In this document: in pieces, positions 17,047-25,872 of the stretch
Layout: every line of letters begins with the position of its first letter
Numbering within the stretch: position 1 is the first letter of the stretch
Assembly: GCA_010092695.1 (NCBI GenBank)
Contig: JAADJJ010000001.1
Location: forward strand, 930,001 to 994,000
Source of the DNA: Enterobacteriaceae bacterium 4M9
GTDB taxonomy: Bacteria; Pseudomonadota; Gammaproteobacteria; Enterobacterales; Enterobacteriaceae
Length of the DNA stretch: 64,000 nucleotides
Direction of reading: 5' to 3'
Translations under genes and position numbers: made by a program
Notes under the pieces: model-generated
Told to the model about the DNA's origin: nothing
The model's input: the letters and a program-made list of their open reading frames with translations, nothing else
Databases searched by the model: none

Positions 17047-17982
17047 TTACAGAACCAAATCCTGAGTCAACACCAGCGCCAGCAGTGCCTGGCGCGCGTA
17101 GATGCCGTTACCGGCCTGCTGGAAATACCAGGCATGCGGCGTTTTATCGACATCGGTTGTGATTTCATCAATGCGCGGCAGCGGGTGCAGCACTTTCATA
17201 TTGGCGCGTGCGTCGGTGAGGCTTGCCGCGCGCAGGACAAACTGGGCTTTCACGTTGGCATATTCAGACGGGTCGAGACGCTCTTTTTGCACGCGTGTCA
17301 TATACAGAATGTCGACCTGCGGCACCACTTCTTCAATGCTCTCATGCAGGCTCCAGACGATGCCTTTTTCATCCAGCATATCGAGAATGTATTGCGGCAT
17401 TGCCAGCGCGTTGGGGGCGATAAAGAAGAAGCGGTTGCCGTTGAATTTCGCCAGCGCCTGGGCCAGTGAATGCACGGTGCGCCCGTATTTCAGGTCGCCC
17501 ACCATGGCAATATTGAGGTTGTCGAGGCGCTGCTGGGTTTCACGAATGGTAAACAGGTCGAGTAACGTTTGTGTGGGATGCTGGTTGGCGCCATCGCCGG
17601 CATTGAGCACCGGAATTGTGCCAGAGAACTCTGTTGCAAGACGCGCTGCACCTTCCTGAGGGTGGCGCATCACAATGGCATCCACATAGGTGCTGATAAC
17701 CGAAACGGTATCTGCCAGCGTTTCGCCCTTTTTGCCAAGCGAGGTATTGCTGCTGTCGGAAAAACCGACCACCGAGGCGCCCAGGCGGTGAATGGCGGTT
17801 TCAAACGACAGGCGGGTGCGGGTGGAGGCTTCAAAAAAACAGCTGGCAACCACTTTATGGCGCAGCAGTTCCGGTTGCGGATTCGCTTTTAGCTTTGCGG
17901 CGGTTGCCAGCACCAGTTCAAGCTCGTCGCGGTTCAGATCGTTTATTGAAATCACGTGTTTCTGGTAAAGCGGATTAGCCAT
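17047..17982 (-). CDS. pyrB: Aspartate carbamoyltransferase catalytic chain
   Basis: A 311-residue catalytic subunit that joins carbamoyl phosphate and aspartate in the first committed step of pyrimidine synthesis, the same length as in E. coli. The carbamoyl phosphate motif STRTRLSFE and DGANQHPTQTLLDLF are intact. The ATG at 17982 follows AGGAG and overlaps the end of the pyrL frame by eight bases (ATGGCTAA). Expression is controlled by the attenuator at 18023-18051. Confidence 0.98.
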   Translation of the reverse strand: MANPLYQKHVISINDLNRDELELVLATAAKLKANPQPELLRHKVVASCFFEASTRTRLSFETAIHRLGASVVGFSDSSNTSLGKKGETLADTVSVISTYVDAIVMRHPQEGAARLATEFSGTIPVLNAGDGANQHPTQTLLDLFTIRETQQRLDNLNIAMVGDLKYGRTVHSLAQALAKFNGNRFFFIAPNALAMPQYILDMLDEKGIVWSLHESIEEVVPQVDILYMTRVQKERLDPSEYANVKAQFVLRAASLTDARANMKVLHPLPRIDEITTDVDKTPHAWYFQQAGNGIYARQALLALVLTQDLVL

Positions 17983-18145
17983 TGTGTTCTCCTGTTCGCG
18001 CGCCACCCGGTCGGTTGCGGACAAAAAAAAGCCCCTCAATGAGGGGCTTTTTTGAAATGAAAAGGGGCGGGAGAGCGAAAAACGGCAGGCCTGCGCCTGT
18101 ATTCAGGCGGTGAGGTGTGACGTGTTGTCCAGCTCGCAGAACCAT
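17975..18145 (-). CDS. pyrL: pyrBI operon leader peptide, extended
   Basis: A 56-codon leader starts with ATG after GGGAGGAAGC. It matches E. coli PyrL in the start (MV) and in AGLPFF; the E. coli peptide has 44 residues. The frame crosses the UTP-sensing U-rich pause region and the whole attenuator hairpin, as expected for a leader whose ribosome must follow polymerase closely. It ends at TAA inside the pyrB start, an 8-base overlap that could add translational coupling. Confidence 0.85.
   Translation of the reverse strand: MVLRAGQHVTPHRLNTGAGLPFFALPPLFISKKPLIEGLFFVRNRPGGARTGEHNG
18023..18051 (-). terminator. pyrBI attenuator
   Basis: GCCCCTC-ATT-GAGGGGC followed by eight T on the minus strand lies inside pyrL and 40 bases before pyrB. 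The region before it (18052-18095) is U-rich in the transcript, as in the UTP-sensitive attenuator of E. coli pyrBI. Confidence 0.92.
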
Positions 18146-18157
18146 GCTTCCTCCCGG

Positions 18158-18198
18158 CAAATTGTCGGGAATTATACGCATGCCGCTCATCACATCAA
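18158..18198 (-). promoter_or_regulatory. pyrLBI promoter
   Basis: On the minus strand -35 TTGATG (complement of 18193-18198), a 16-base spacer and -10 TATAAT (complement of 18171-18176) precede a start sequence AATTTG (complement of 18158-18163). AAUUUG is the initial transcript of E. coli pyrBI, at which UTP-dependent slippage controls promoter escape, so that second layer of control is probably kept. Confidence 0.85.
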
Positions 18199-18371
18199 GC
18201 AAAAATGCGCTGTTTTTTTCAGCCAGCAACCGATTGCCTTTTGGGTACAGATGTATCTGGAAAAGGCGGATTGCGCACAATTTTGTTCAGATTTATTAAT
18301 GGGTGCTGATAAGGTATTTCGTGCAGTACTTAATATTTATTGATAAAAAATAAATATAACAGGGAGATGAA

Positions 18372-18824
18372 ATGATCGTTGGCAATATTAATGCGCCTCT
18401 GCACTGGCTACCCGTTTATTTGCGTGAAGCCATTGAGGAATGTAAGCATTACATCACGGATCACAATTTTACCGGTCGGCATAGCATTGATGGCGATCGT
18501 TTATATGTGCAGATATCAGAGGATATGACCGAGCCCAGGGAAGCGAGGCTGGCGGAATATCACGTGCACTACCTCGACATTCACGTTGTACTGCGTGGCT
18601 GCGAAGGCATGGTGTTCAGCTGCCATCCCGGCGGGCGAGCGGATAATGACTGGCTGGTAGAGAATGACATTGCCTTCCAGGCAGAAGGACGCCAGGAAAA
18701 AATGCTGGTGCTCGATGAGGGCGATTTTGTCATCTTCTGGCCTGGTGAGGTGCATAAACCGCTGTGCGCCGTGGGTGAACCGGCGCGGCTGCGCAAAGCC
18801 ATCATCAAACTGTGGGTGAAATAA
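18372..18824 (+). CDS. tabA: TabA, YhcH/YjgK/YiaL family
   Basis: A 150-residue cupin-fold protein of the YhcH/YjgK/YiaL family. It matches E. coli TabA (YjgK), which affects biofilm formation through toxin-antitoxin systems, in length and in motifs such as ISEDMTEP, YLDIHVVL and WPGEVHKPLCAVG. The histidines and acidic residues in HVHYLDIH and PGEVHKP would form the metal site. It lies between pyrL and argI as in E. coli. The ATG follows AGGGAGATGAA. Confidence 0.92.
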   Translation: MIVGNINAPLHWLPVYLREAIEECKHYITDHNFTGRHSIDGDRLYVQISEDMTEPREARLAEYHVHYLDIHVVLRGCEGMVFSCHPGGRADNDWLVENDIAFQAEGRQEKMLVLDEGDFVIFWPGEVHKPLCAVGEPARLRKAIIKLWVK

Positions 18825-18860
18825 GACAGGCGTCCTCCCCCGCCGGGAGAGGACGCGGGT

Positions 18861-19868
18861 TCAGGCCTGCGGTGCCAGGGTTGCAACCATCACCGCTTTA
18901 ATGGTGTGCATGCGGTTTTCTGCCTGGTCAAACACAATGCTGTGGGGGGATTCAAACACCTCGTCAGTGACTTCCATCCCGTTCTCTAACCCATATTCCT
19001 GCGCCATTTGTTTGCCAACGGTGGTCTGGTCGTCGTGAAACGCGGGCAGGCAGTGCAGGAACTTAACCTGTGGGTTGCCGGTCAGCGCAAGCATGGCGCT
19101 GTTGACCTGGTAAGGGCGCAGCAGCGCGATGCGCTCTGCCCATTTGTCTTTGGCTTCACCCATTGAGACCCACACATCTGTATAAATAAAGTCCGCACCC
19201 TTAACGCCTTCGGCAATATCTTCGCTAAGCGTAATACGCCCGCCGGTTTTTTCGGCCAGCGCGCGGCATTCGGCCACCAGCGCGTCGTCGGGCCAGCAGG
19301 CCTGTGGTGCCACCAGCCGTAAATCAAGCCCGGTGAGTGCGGCGGCTTCCAGCATGGAGTTGCCCATGTTATTGCGTGCATCGCCAACGTAGGCGAGCGT
19401 CATCTGGCTGAGGTTTTTGCCCGGCAGATGCTCTTGCATGGTCAGCAGATCCGCCAGCAGCTGGGTAGGATGATATTCGTTGGTCAGGCCGTTCCAGACC
19501 GGCACGCCAGCGAATTGTGCCAGCGTTTCCACAATTTGCTGGCCGTGGCCGCGGTACTGGATGCCGTCATACATGCGGCCCAGCACGCGTGCCGTGTCCT
19601 TGATGGACTCTTTATGGCCAATCTGGCTGCCGCTGGGGCCGAGGTAGGTCACGCGAGCGCCCTGGTCAAATGCGGCAACTTCGAAAGAGCATCGTGTGCG
19701 TGTTGAGTCTTTTTCGAAGATGAGCGCGATATTCTTGCCGGTGAGGTGCTGCACTTCGTTGCCCTGTTTTTTATCATTTTTCAGGCGCGCGGCGAGGGTA
19801 AGTAACCCGGCGATCTGGGCGGGGGTAAAATCCAGTAATTTCAGGAAATGGTGCTGGAACATCGACAT
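18861..19868 (-). CDS. argI: Ornithine carbamoyltransferase
   Basis: A 335-residue enzyme that makes citrulline from ornithine and carbamoyl phosphate in arginine synthesis. STRTR in DSTRTRCSFE binds carbamoyl phosphate, and HCLPAFHD carries the catalytic Cys. GHKESIKDT is also intact. The start at 19868 follows GAGAGG at a good distance. Two ARG boxes lie immediately upstream, so ArgR repression is expected. Named argI after the E. coli gene in the same neighbourhood; argF would be the general name. Confidence 0.97.
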   Translation of the reverse strand: MSMFQHHFLKLLDFTPAQIAGLLTLAARLKNDKKQGNEVQHLTGKNIALIFEKDSTRTRCSFEVAAFDQGARVTYLGPSGSQIGHKESIKDTARVLGRMYDGIQYRGHGQQIVETLAQFAGVPVWNGLTNEYHPTQLLADLLTMQEHLPGKNLSQMTLAYVGDARNNMGNSMLEAAALTGLDLRLVAPQACWPDDALVAECRALAEKTGGRITLSEDIAEGVKGADFIYTDVWVSMGEAKDKWAERIALLRPYQVNSAMLALTGNPQVKFLHCLPAFHDDQTTVGKQMAQEYGLENGMEVTDEVFESPHSIVFDQAENRMHTIKAVMVATLAPQA

Positions 19869-19895
19869 TCTGGCCTCTCATAGCACATGCTAATT

Positions 19896-19934
19896 GTTGA
19901 ATTTAAATTCAATCTATCTGTATGAATATTCATT
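19896..19934 (-). promoter_or_regulatory. Tandem ARG boxes at argI
   Basis: TGAATTTAAATTCA at 19898-19911 is a perfect ArgR half-site pair (TGAAT-N4-ATTCA). TGTATGAATATTCA at 19919-19932 matches at nine of ten positions. Their centres are 21 bp apart, which is the standard arrangement of two 18-bp ARG boxes separated by 3 bp. Confidence 0.9.
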
Positions 19935-20029
19935 TTCAACCCCATGGTAAATCTTTTTCCTCGGAAGGTGGTGACAATCACGGGCGTGTGTGAAAATAAC
20001 GGTATCTGCCACTCACTGAGGACCACGCT

Positions 20030-20443
20030 ATGGCAAACCCGGAATTACTGGAAGAGCAGCGCGAAGAAACGCGGCTGATTATTGAAGAACTTCTCGATGA
20101 TGGCAGCGATCCGGATGCGCTGTATACCATCGAGCACCATTTCTCGGCAGATGACTTTGAAACGCTGGAAAAACTGGCCGTAGAAGTGTTCAAACTGGGT
20201 TATGAAGTGACCGACGCCGAAGAGCTGGAAGTGGAAGAGGGCGACACCGTTATCTGCTGTGATGCACTGAGCGAATGTGCGCTTAAGGCTGAGCTTATTG
20301 ATGTTCAGGTTGAGCAACTGATGAACGTGGCGGAAAAATACGGCGTAGAGTACGACGGCTGGGGCACCTACTTTGAAGATGGCGAAGACGGTGAGGATGA
20401 TGACGACTACGTTGACGAAGATGACGACGGCGTGCGCCACTAA
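20030..20443 (+). CDS. rraB: RNase E inhibitor RraB
   Basis: A 137-residue acidic cytoplasmic protein that binds RNase E and changes which RNAs it degrades. The start MANPELLEEQREETRLIIEE and the strongly acidic tail (EDGEDGEDDDDYVDEDDDG) are typical. It diverges from argI, as in E. coli. Confidence 0.96.
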   Translation: MANPELLEEQREETRLIIEELLDDGSDPDALYTIEHHFSADDFETLEKLAVEVFKLGYEVTDAEELEVEEGDTVICCDALSECALKAELIDVQVEQLMNVAEKYGVEYDGWGTYFEDGEDGEDDDDYVDEDDDGVRH

Positions 20444-20459
20444 GCCGTAACGTGTTGAT

Positions 20460-20483
20460 ATGCGGCGACGCCCGTCGCCGCAT
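20460..20483 (+). terminator. Hairpin between rraB and miaE
   Basis: A 9-bp perfect stem (ATGCGGCGA with TCGCCGCAT) and 6-nt loop are followed by only TTAAGG, so termination would be weak. The miaE ribosome-binding site follows directly and read-through from rraB is likely. Confidence 0.55.
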
Positions 20484-20497
20484 TTAAGGAAAGAGCG

Positions 20498-21256
20498 ATG
20501 ACCCATCAGGAGATTCTTGCCCCCGTTCTCAGTTTTTTGCCCTGCGCTACGCCGACTGCCTGGATTGAACAGGCCAGACGCCCGGAAAACTTGCCACTGC
20601 TGCTGACCGACCACATGATTTGCGAACTGAAGGCGGCCCAGACGGCCATGCTGCTGATTCGTAAATATGTGGCCGATAAAGCAGGTGCGCAGACGTTGCT
20701 GGAGTGGCTCAAACCTTACGAAGCGTTCACCTTTCGCGGCGGGCCGGAGCCGGACATTGCCGCGCTCAATAAGCGCATTGGCAAAAACGCTATGCCGCAA
20801 ACCGACGATCCCTGGGGCCAGGCGTTGATTGACAGCATGGTGCTGCTTATCAAAGAAGAACTGCATCATTTTTTACAGGTGCGCGAGGTGATGATTGCCC
20901 GCGACATTCCTTATGTAAAAATTACTGCCAGCCGCTACGCCCGTGGCCTGCTGCGGGAAGTGCGCACCTTCGAGCCTGTGGCGCTGGTGGATAAACTTAT
21001 CTGTGGTGCCTACATCGAAGCCCGCTCCTGCGAGCGCTTTGCGGCGCTGGCGCCCTATCTCGATGAGTCGCTGGAGAGGTTTTACATCTCGCTACTGCGC
21101 TCTGAAGCGCGCCATTATCAGGATTATCTGGCGCTTGCACAGCAGATTTCCCCTGAGGATATTGCGCCGCGCGTGCGCGCTATTGGTAAGGCAGAGGCCG
21201 AGCTTATCCTGTCTCCAGATGATGAATTCCGTTTTCACAGCGGCACGCCCGCGTAA
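20498..21256 (+). CDS. miaE: tRNA-(ms2io6A)-hydroxylase MiaE
   Basis: A 252-residue ferritin-like di-iron monooxygenase that hydroxylates the isopentenyl group of ms2i6A37 in tRNA. Iron ligands appear as the E and H of KEELHHF, EARSCERF and SEARHYQDY. Salmonella and many enterobacteria carry it; E. coli K-12 does not. It follows rraB by 54 bases and is probably co-transcribed. Confidence 0.94.
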   Translation: MTHQEILAPVLSFLPCATPTAWIEQARRPENLPLLLTDHMICELKAAQTAMLLIRKYVADKAGAQTLLEWLKPYEAFTFRGGPEPDIAALNKRIGKNAMPQTDDPWGQALIDSMVLLIKEELHHFLQVREVMIARDIPYVKITASRYARGLLREVRTFEPVALVDKLICGAYIEARSCERFAALAPYLDESLERFYISLLRSEARHYQDYLALAQQISPEDIAPRVRAIGKAEAELILSPDDEFRFHSGTPA

Positions 21257-21273
21257 ATACCCTAAAATTAGCG

Positions 21274-21296
21274 CAGCGGGAGGTGTTCTCCCGCTG
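21274..21296 (+). terminator. Hairpin after miaE
   Basis: CAGCGGGAG-GTGTT-CTCCCGCTG is a 9-bp perfect stem followed by TTGTATTG, a weak T-tract. It lies between miaE and the next gene. Confidence 0.55.
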
Positions 21297-21314
21297 TTGT
21301 ATTGAGGGAGTGGC

Positions 21315-22169
21315 ATGAACTGGCTGTACGTTATCCTTGCTGTTTATATCGTCGCGGCGCTGCTTATTGCGCTGGCGCTGTTGCGTAAAAAACGCTGGCC
21401 CTGGGTGCCGGTAGTGCTGGCTGCGGCGTTCGTGCTATGGAAGTCACTGGACGTGCCCCGTTTTTTGCCGCCGGGCAGCGGTGGCGATGTGCAAAGCGAG
21501 CAGGCGGCGTTTGATGTGGAAGTGGCGCATCAGCCGATATTGCAGGTGATTCGTGAACAGGAACCCGCGTTGTTTGACCAACTGCGCAAGCAGGCGATGG
21601 TGCTGGAGCAGGAAGGGCGCAGCGGCGAGCAGATAGTGGCGGCACTCCAGCCGCAGGTCACTGCCTTGCAGGTGAAGCGCCTGCAAAGTGCGCCGGATGC
21701 CAGCGTCATCCGCTATATGCAGGCGAACATGCAGCAAACGGTGCTCATGCAAAAAGAGAGCGACGATGCCTGTTTTCGCTTCCTGTTTCCGGCGGTGCGC
21801 GGCGGCGTAAATGCCGCAGAGATCCTGCCGGCCGAGGTCACCTCGCACCGCATGCAGGTGGATGCCGAGATGATGCGTGCGGCACTCGGACCTGAGAGCC
21901 ATACCATGACGGATGAGGAGCGAGCGCAGGCGCAAAAAGATTTTCTGCCGGTGCTACAGGCGCTGGTGAATGAATATGGCCGCGACGTGGAGCTGATTTC
22001 TAAGCCGCAGCAGGCGCAAAACCTGCAACAGGAAGGTAAGGTGTGCAACATCGTGCAAACCCTGTGGCGGCGGGTGCTGGCGCTGCCTGCTCCGAAAGCG
22101 GCATCAATTATTCGCCTTTCGGTGGCGCTCGAAGAGCAAAATACGCCACGTCGGGAGGTTATGCCTTAA
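21315..22169 (+). CDS. Membrane-anchored protein of unknown function
   Basis: A 284-residue protein I do not recognise. Two hydrophobic segments at about residues 5-22 and 29-46 form an N-terminal hairpin anchor, separated by a basic RKKRWPW. The remaining 230 residues are soluble and helix-rich, with many Gln and Ala, and contain two cysteines (DACFRFLF and KVCNIV). The ATG follows GAGGGAG. It stands alone between miaE and yjgM and no matching gene comes to mind at this place in E. coli. Confidence 0.8.
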   Translation: MNWLYVILAVYIVAALLIALALLRKKRWPWVPVVLAAAFVLWKSLDVPRFLPPGSGGDVQSEQAAFDVEVAHQPILQVIREQEPALFDQLRKQAMVLEQEGRSGEQIVAALQPQVTALQVKRLQSAPDASVIRYMQANMQQTVLMQKESDDACFRFLFPAVRGGVNAAEILPAEVTSHRMQVDAEMMRAALGPESHTMTDEERAQAQKDFLPVLQALVNEYGRDVELISKPQQAQNLQQEGKVCNIVQTLWRRVLALPAPKAASIIRLSVALEEQNTPRREVMP

Positions 22170-22374
22170 AAGTGTGCTACAGCCTGAGGCCGTTCACTGT
22201 CACGGGAAAGCGCAGGAGTTCAGGGTAAAGTCAGGGTCTTTCCCGTCACGTCGCGTGGTGGTCATTCGGGCGGCCTTAGCTACCCTCAGCGCATAACCTC
22301 AAGCGCCTGTTTACCGCCTGACAGCCCGCCAGGTATAACGATTTACAGCGCCACTGCGCCTGACGCCTGCGTTT

Positions 22375-22878
22375 TCACAGCACCTTCAGCATTCGCACTT
22401 CACAGTCAACGTGCCCGGTGTTACCGAGCGGTTCGCTGATATGTTCAAAGCCAAGACGCTCATAGAGCGCGATAGCCTGCTTAAGCATTGCCGTGGTCTC
22501 CAGATAGCAGCGGCGAAAACCCTGCTCGCGGGCAAACGCCATTGCGGTGAGCGCCAGCTTTTTTGCCTGGCCCTGACCGCGCGCCTGCGCCAAAAAGTAC
22601 ATCTTTTGCAGTTCACAAATATCCGGCTCGCTGCCTGACAACGGCGCAATGCCACCGCCGCCCACCACCTCGCCTGCCTGCTCCAGCACCCAGTAGGCAT
22701 GGCTCGGCTGGCTGTAGGTATCAAAAAGCGTATCAAGGTTTGGGTCGGCCACGGTGTAGCCTTTATCTGCGGTCAGGCCAAATTCGGCGGAGACCAGGCG
22801 AATGACGCGGGCGATAGCCGCATTGTCTTCAATGCGCAGGCGGCGCATCTGCAATTCAACCGGAGTGGCAATGCTCAT
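22375..22878 (-). CDS. yjgM: GNAT-family acetyltransferase YjgM
   Basis: A 167-residue N-acetyltransferase, the same length as E. coli YjgM. The acetyl-CoA binding motif A is visible in ELQKMYFLAQARGQGQAKKL (residues 90-110), and GHVDCEVRM near the end is also conserved. The natural substrate is not evident. It lies next to valS as in E. coli. The 205 bases before its stop codon, up to the previous gene, show nothing clear. Confidence 0.9.
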   Translation of the reverse strand: MSIATPVELQMRRLRIEDNAAIARVIRLVSAEFGLTADKGYTVADPNLDTLFDTYSQPSHAYWVLEQAGEVVGGGGIAPLSGSEPDICELQKMYFLAQARGQGQAKKLALTAMAFAREQGFRRCYLETTAMLKQAIALYERLGFEHISEPLGNTGHVDCEVRMLKVL

Positions 22879-22971
22879 AGCAAACTCAATGCGTAGGTTA
22901 TAACGAAAGACGTTATTGAACTAAATAGCATCGCCAGCACGCGGGTGCAAGCGAGGATATCTCAGCAGGAG

Positions 22972-22997
22972 AAAAACCCTCCCCGGGCGGGGAGGGT
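22972..22997 (-). terminator. Terminator after valS
   Basis: ACCCTCCCC and GGGGAGGGT form a 9-bp stem with a GC-rich 4-nt loop; on the minus strand five T follow. It lies seven bases after the valS stop. Confidence 0.9.
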
Positions 22998-23004
22998 GAG
23001 GGCA

Positions 23005-25860
23005 TTACAGCGCGGCGATGGTCGCCTGCTGCTCAATCAGTTTTGCTTTAGCATCGTGGAAGCCCTGCAGGCGCTCACGCTCTTTAGCCACCACCTCTTG
23101 CGGGGCGCGGGCCACAAAACCTTCATTGTTGAGCTTGCTTTCAATCTTACCGATCTCAATCTCAACTTTGCCGATTTCTTTCGTCAGGCGCTCCAGTTCG
23201 GCCGCTTTGTCGACCAGGCCCGCCATCGGGATCAGGAGCTCGGCACCGTCAACAATCTTGGCGACGGAAACCGGACCTTTGTCGTCGGCAGGCAGCACGG
23301 TGATGCTTTCCAGGCGCGCCAGCGTTTGCAGGAAGCTCTGGTTAGCGCTCACGCGGCGCTGCACGTCGGCGCTGGCACCGCGCAGCAGCAACGCCAGCGG
23401 TTTACCCGGAGAGATGTTCATCTCAGCGCGGATGTTACGCACGGCGACAATAGCCTGCTTGAGCCACTCGGTATCCACCGTTGCGCTATCGTCTTCACGT
23501 GCCGTGTCGTAAGCCGGGAACGGCTGCAACATAATGGTGTCCGCGCTGATGCCTTTGATGGTCTTCACGCGCTGCCAGATGGTTTCGGTGATAAACGGAA
23601 TAATCGGGTGCGCCAGGCGCAGCAGCGCTTCCAGCACCGTCACCAGCGTGTTGCGGGTGCCGCGCAGTTCGGCTTCGCTACCGCCGTTCATCACCGGCTT
23701 GGTCAGTTCCAGGTACCAGTCACAGAACTGGTTCCAGGTGAACTCATAAAGAATACCGGCGGCGATATCAAAGCGGTAGGTGTCCAGCGCGTCGCGGTAC
23801 GCCTTCACGGTGCGGTTGAATTCCGCCAGAATCCAGCGGTCTGCCAGCGACAGCGTCATCTCGCCGCCGTGGAAGCCGCAGTCCTGGTCTTCGGTATTCA
23901 TCAGCACAAAGCGGCTGGCGTTCCACAGCTTGTTACAGAAGTTGCGGTAGCCTTCAAGGCGCTTCATGTCCCAGTTAATGTCGCGACCGGTAGAGGCCAG
24001 CGCCGCCAGCGTAAAGCGCAGGGCATCGGTGCCGTGCGGCTCAATACCGTTGGGGAACTGCTTCTCGGTGCGCTTGCGGATTTTCTCGGCCAGCTGCGGC
24101 TGCATCATGTTGCCGGTACGTTTTTCCAGCAGGTCGGTAAGCGAAATCCCGTCTACCATGTCCAGCGGGTCGATAACGTTGCCTTTGGACTTGGACATCT
24201 TCTGGCCTTCGTCATCGCGAATCAGGCCGGTCATGTAAACAGTCTTAAACGGCACCTGCGGCTTACCGTCTTCGTCTTTGATGAAGTGCATGGTCATCAT
24301 GATCATGCGCGCAATCCAGAAGAAGATGATGTCAAAGCCACTCACCAGCACGCTGGTCGGATGGAAGGTCTTCAGCGCATCGGTATTTTCCGGCCAACCG
24401 AGGGTAGAGAAGGTCCACAGTGCAGAAGAGAACCAGGTGTCGAGCACGTCTTCGTCCTGGCGCAGCGCCACGTCGGCGGCAATGTTGTTCTCTTTACGCA
24501 CTTCTTCTTCGTTGCGGCCAACGAACACGTTGCCTTCTGCGTCGTACCACGCCGGAATGCGGTGGCCCCACCACAGCTGGCGGGAGATACACCAGTCCTG
24601 AATGTCGCGCATCCAGGAGAAGTACATGTTCTCGTATTGCTTCGGTACAAACTGGATATCACCGTTTTCCACCGCTTCAATCGCCGGTTTCGCCAGCGGC
24701 GCGACGCGCACGTACCACTGGTCGGTGAGCATCGGCTCAATGACCACGCCGCCGCGATCGCCATAAGGCACGGTCAGGTCATGCGGTTTAATTTCTTCCA
24801 GCACGCCCAGTTCATCAACGGCAGCCACAACGGCTTTACGCGCGGCAAAGCGCTCCATGCCGCGAAACTGTGCCGGGATCTCATCGCTGTAGACGTCAGA
24901 TTCCACGCCGTTGGTGTCGAACACCTGCGCGCTTTCACGGATATCGCCGTCAAAGGTCAGAATGTTGATCATCGGGAGCGCGTGGCGCTTGCCGACTTCA
25001 TAGTCGTTAAAATCGTGCGCCGGGGTGATTTTCACGCAGCCGGTGCCTTTTTCCATGTCGGCGTGCTCGTCGCCCACAATCGGAATACGGCGGTTAATCA
25101 GCGGCAGTACTACAAATTTGCCGATCAAATCTTTATAGCGCGGATCTTCCGGGTTAACGGCAACGCCGGTATCGCCCAGCAGGGTTTCCGGACGCGTGGT
25201 GGCAACCACCAGGTAATCTTTGCCGTCGGCGGTTTTCGCACCGTCAGCCAGCGGATAGCGGATATGCCACATTGAGCCTTTTGACTCGCGGTTTTCCACT
25301 TCGAGGTCAGAAATTGCGGTGCGCAGTTTCGGGTCCCAGTTAACGAGACGTTTGCCGCGGTAGATCAGGTCTTCTTTATGCAGGCGAACAAACACTTCTT
25401 TCACCGCGTTAGACAGGCCTTCGTCCATGGTGAAGCGCTCACGCTCCCAGTCCACGGAGTTGCCGAGGCGGCGCATCTGGCGGGTAATGGTGCCGCCGGA
25501 CTCTGCCTTCCACTGCCAGATTTTGTCGATGAAGGCATCGCGACCGTAATCGTGACGGTTTTTGCCTTCTTCGGCGGCAATTTTGCGCTCCACTACCATT
25601 TGCGTAGCGATGCCAGCGTGGTCAGTACCTGCCTGCCAGAGCGTGTTTTTGCCCTGCATGCGCTGGTAGCGAATCATGGTGTCCATGATGGTCTGCTGGA
25701 ACGCATGACCCATATGCAAGCTGCCGGTAACGTTCGGCGGCGGGATCATGATGCAGAAGCTTTCCTGGGTGGTGTCGCCGTTGGGTTTGAAGTAGCCCTG
25801 CTGTTCCCAGTGCTCATAGAGCGGCTGCTCAATATCTTGTGGGTTATATGTCTTTTCCAT
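23005..25860 (-). CDS. valS: Valyl-tRNA synthetase
   Basis: A 951-residue class I aminoacyl-tRNA synthetase. The HIGH motif is PNVTGSLHMGHAF and the KMSKS motif is GQKMSKSKGNV. An editing (CP1) domain lies between, and a C-terminal coiled coil is seen in the last 65 residues (AAELERLTKEIGKVEIEIGK). The length equals that of E. coli ValS. It follows holC by 12 bases and the two are co-transcribed. Confidence 0.98.
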   Translation of the reverse strand: MEKTYNPQDIEQPLYEHWEQQGYFKPNGDTTQESFCIMIPPPNVTGSLHMGHAFQQTIMDTMIRYQRMQGKNTLWQAGTDHAGIATQMVVERKIAAEEGKNRHDYGRDAFIDKIWQWKAESGGTITRQMRRLGNSVDWERERFTMDEGLSNAVKEVFVRLHKEDLIYRGKRLVNWDPKLRTAISDLEVENRESKGSMWHIRYPLADGAKTADGKDYLVVATTRPETLLGDTGVAVNPEDPRYKDLIGKFVVLPLINRRIPIVGDEHADMEKGTGCVKITPAHDFNDYEVGKRHALPMINILTFDGDIRESAQVFDTNGVESDVYSDEIPAQFRGMERFAARKAVVAAVDELGVLEEIKPHDLTVPYGDRGGVVIEPMLTDQWYVRVAPLAKPAIEAVENGDIQFVPKQYENMYFSWMRDIQDWCISRQLWWGHRIPAWYDAEGNVFVGRNEEEVRKENNIAADVALRQDEDVLDTWFSSALWTFSTLGWPENTDALKTFHPTSVLVSGFDIIFFWIARMIMMTMHFIKDEDGKPQVPFKTVYMTGLIRDDEGQKMSKSKGNVIDPLDMVDGISLTDLLEKRTGNMMQPQLAEKIRKRTEKQFPNGIEPHGTDALRFTLAALASTGRDINWDMKRLEGYRNFCNKLWNASRFVLMNTEDQDCGFHGGEMTLSLADRWILAEFNRTVKAYRDALDTYRFDIAAGILYEFTWNQFCDWYLELTKPVMNGGSEAELRGTRNTLVTVLEALLRLAHPIIPFITETIWQRVKTIKGISADTIMLQPFPAYDTAREDDSATVDTEWLKQAIVAVRNIRAEMNISPGKPLALLLRGASADVQRRVSANQSFLQTLARLESITVLPADDKGPVSVAKIVDGAELLIPMAGLVDKAAELERLTKEIGKVEIEIGKIESKLNNEGFVARAPQEVVAKERERLQGFHDAKAKLIEQQATIAAL

Positions 25861-25872
25861 TTCTGCTATTCG

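Noticed and set aside
22945..25275. Long frame (776 codons) antisense to valS
   Set aside because: The opposite strand encodes valyl-tRNA synthetase with all motifs. The antisense protein has no recognisable domain and a His/Val-rich shadow composition.
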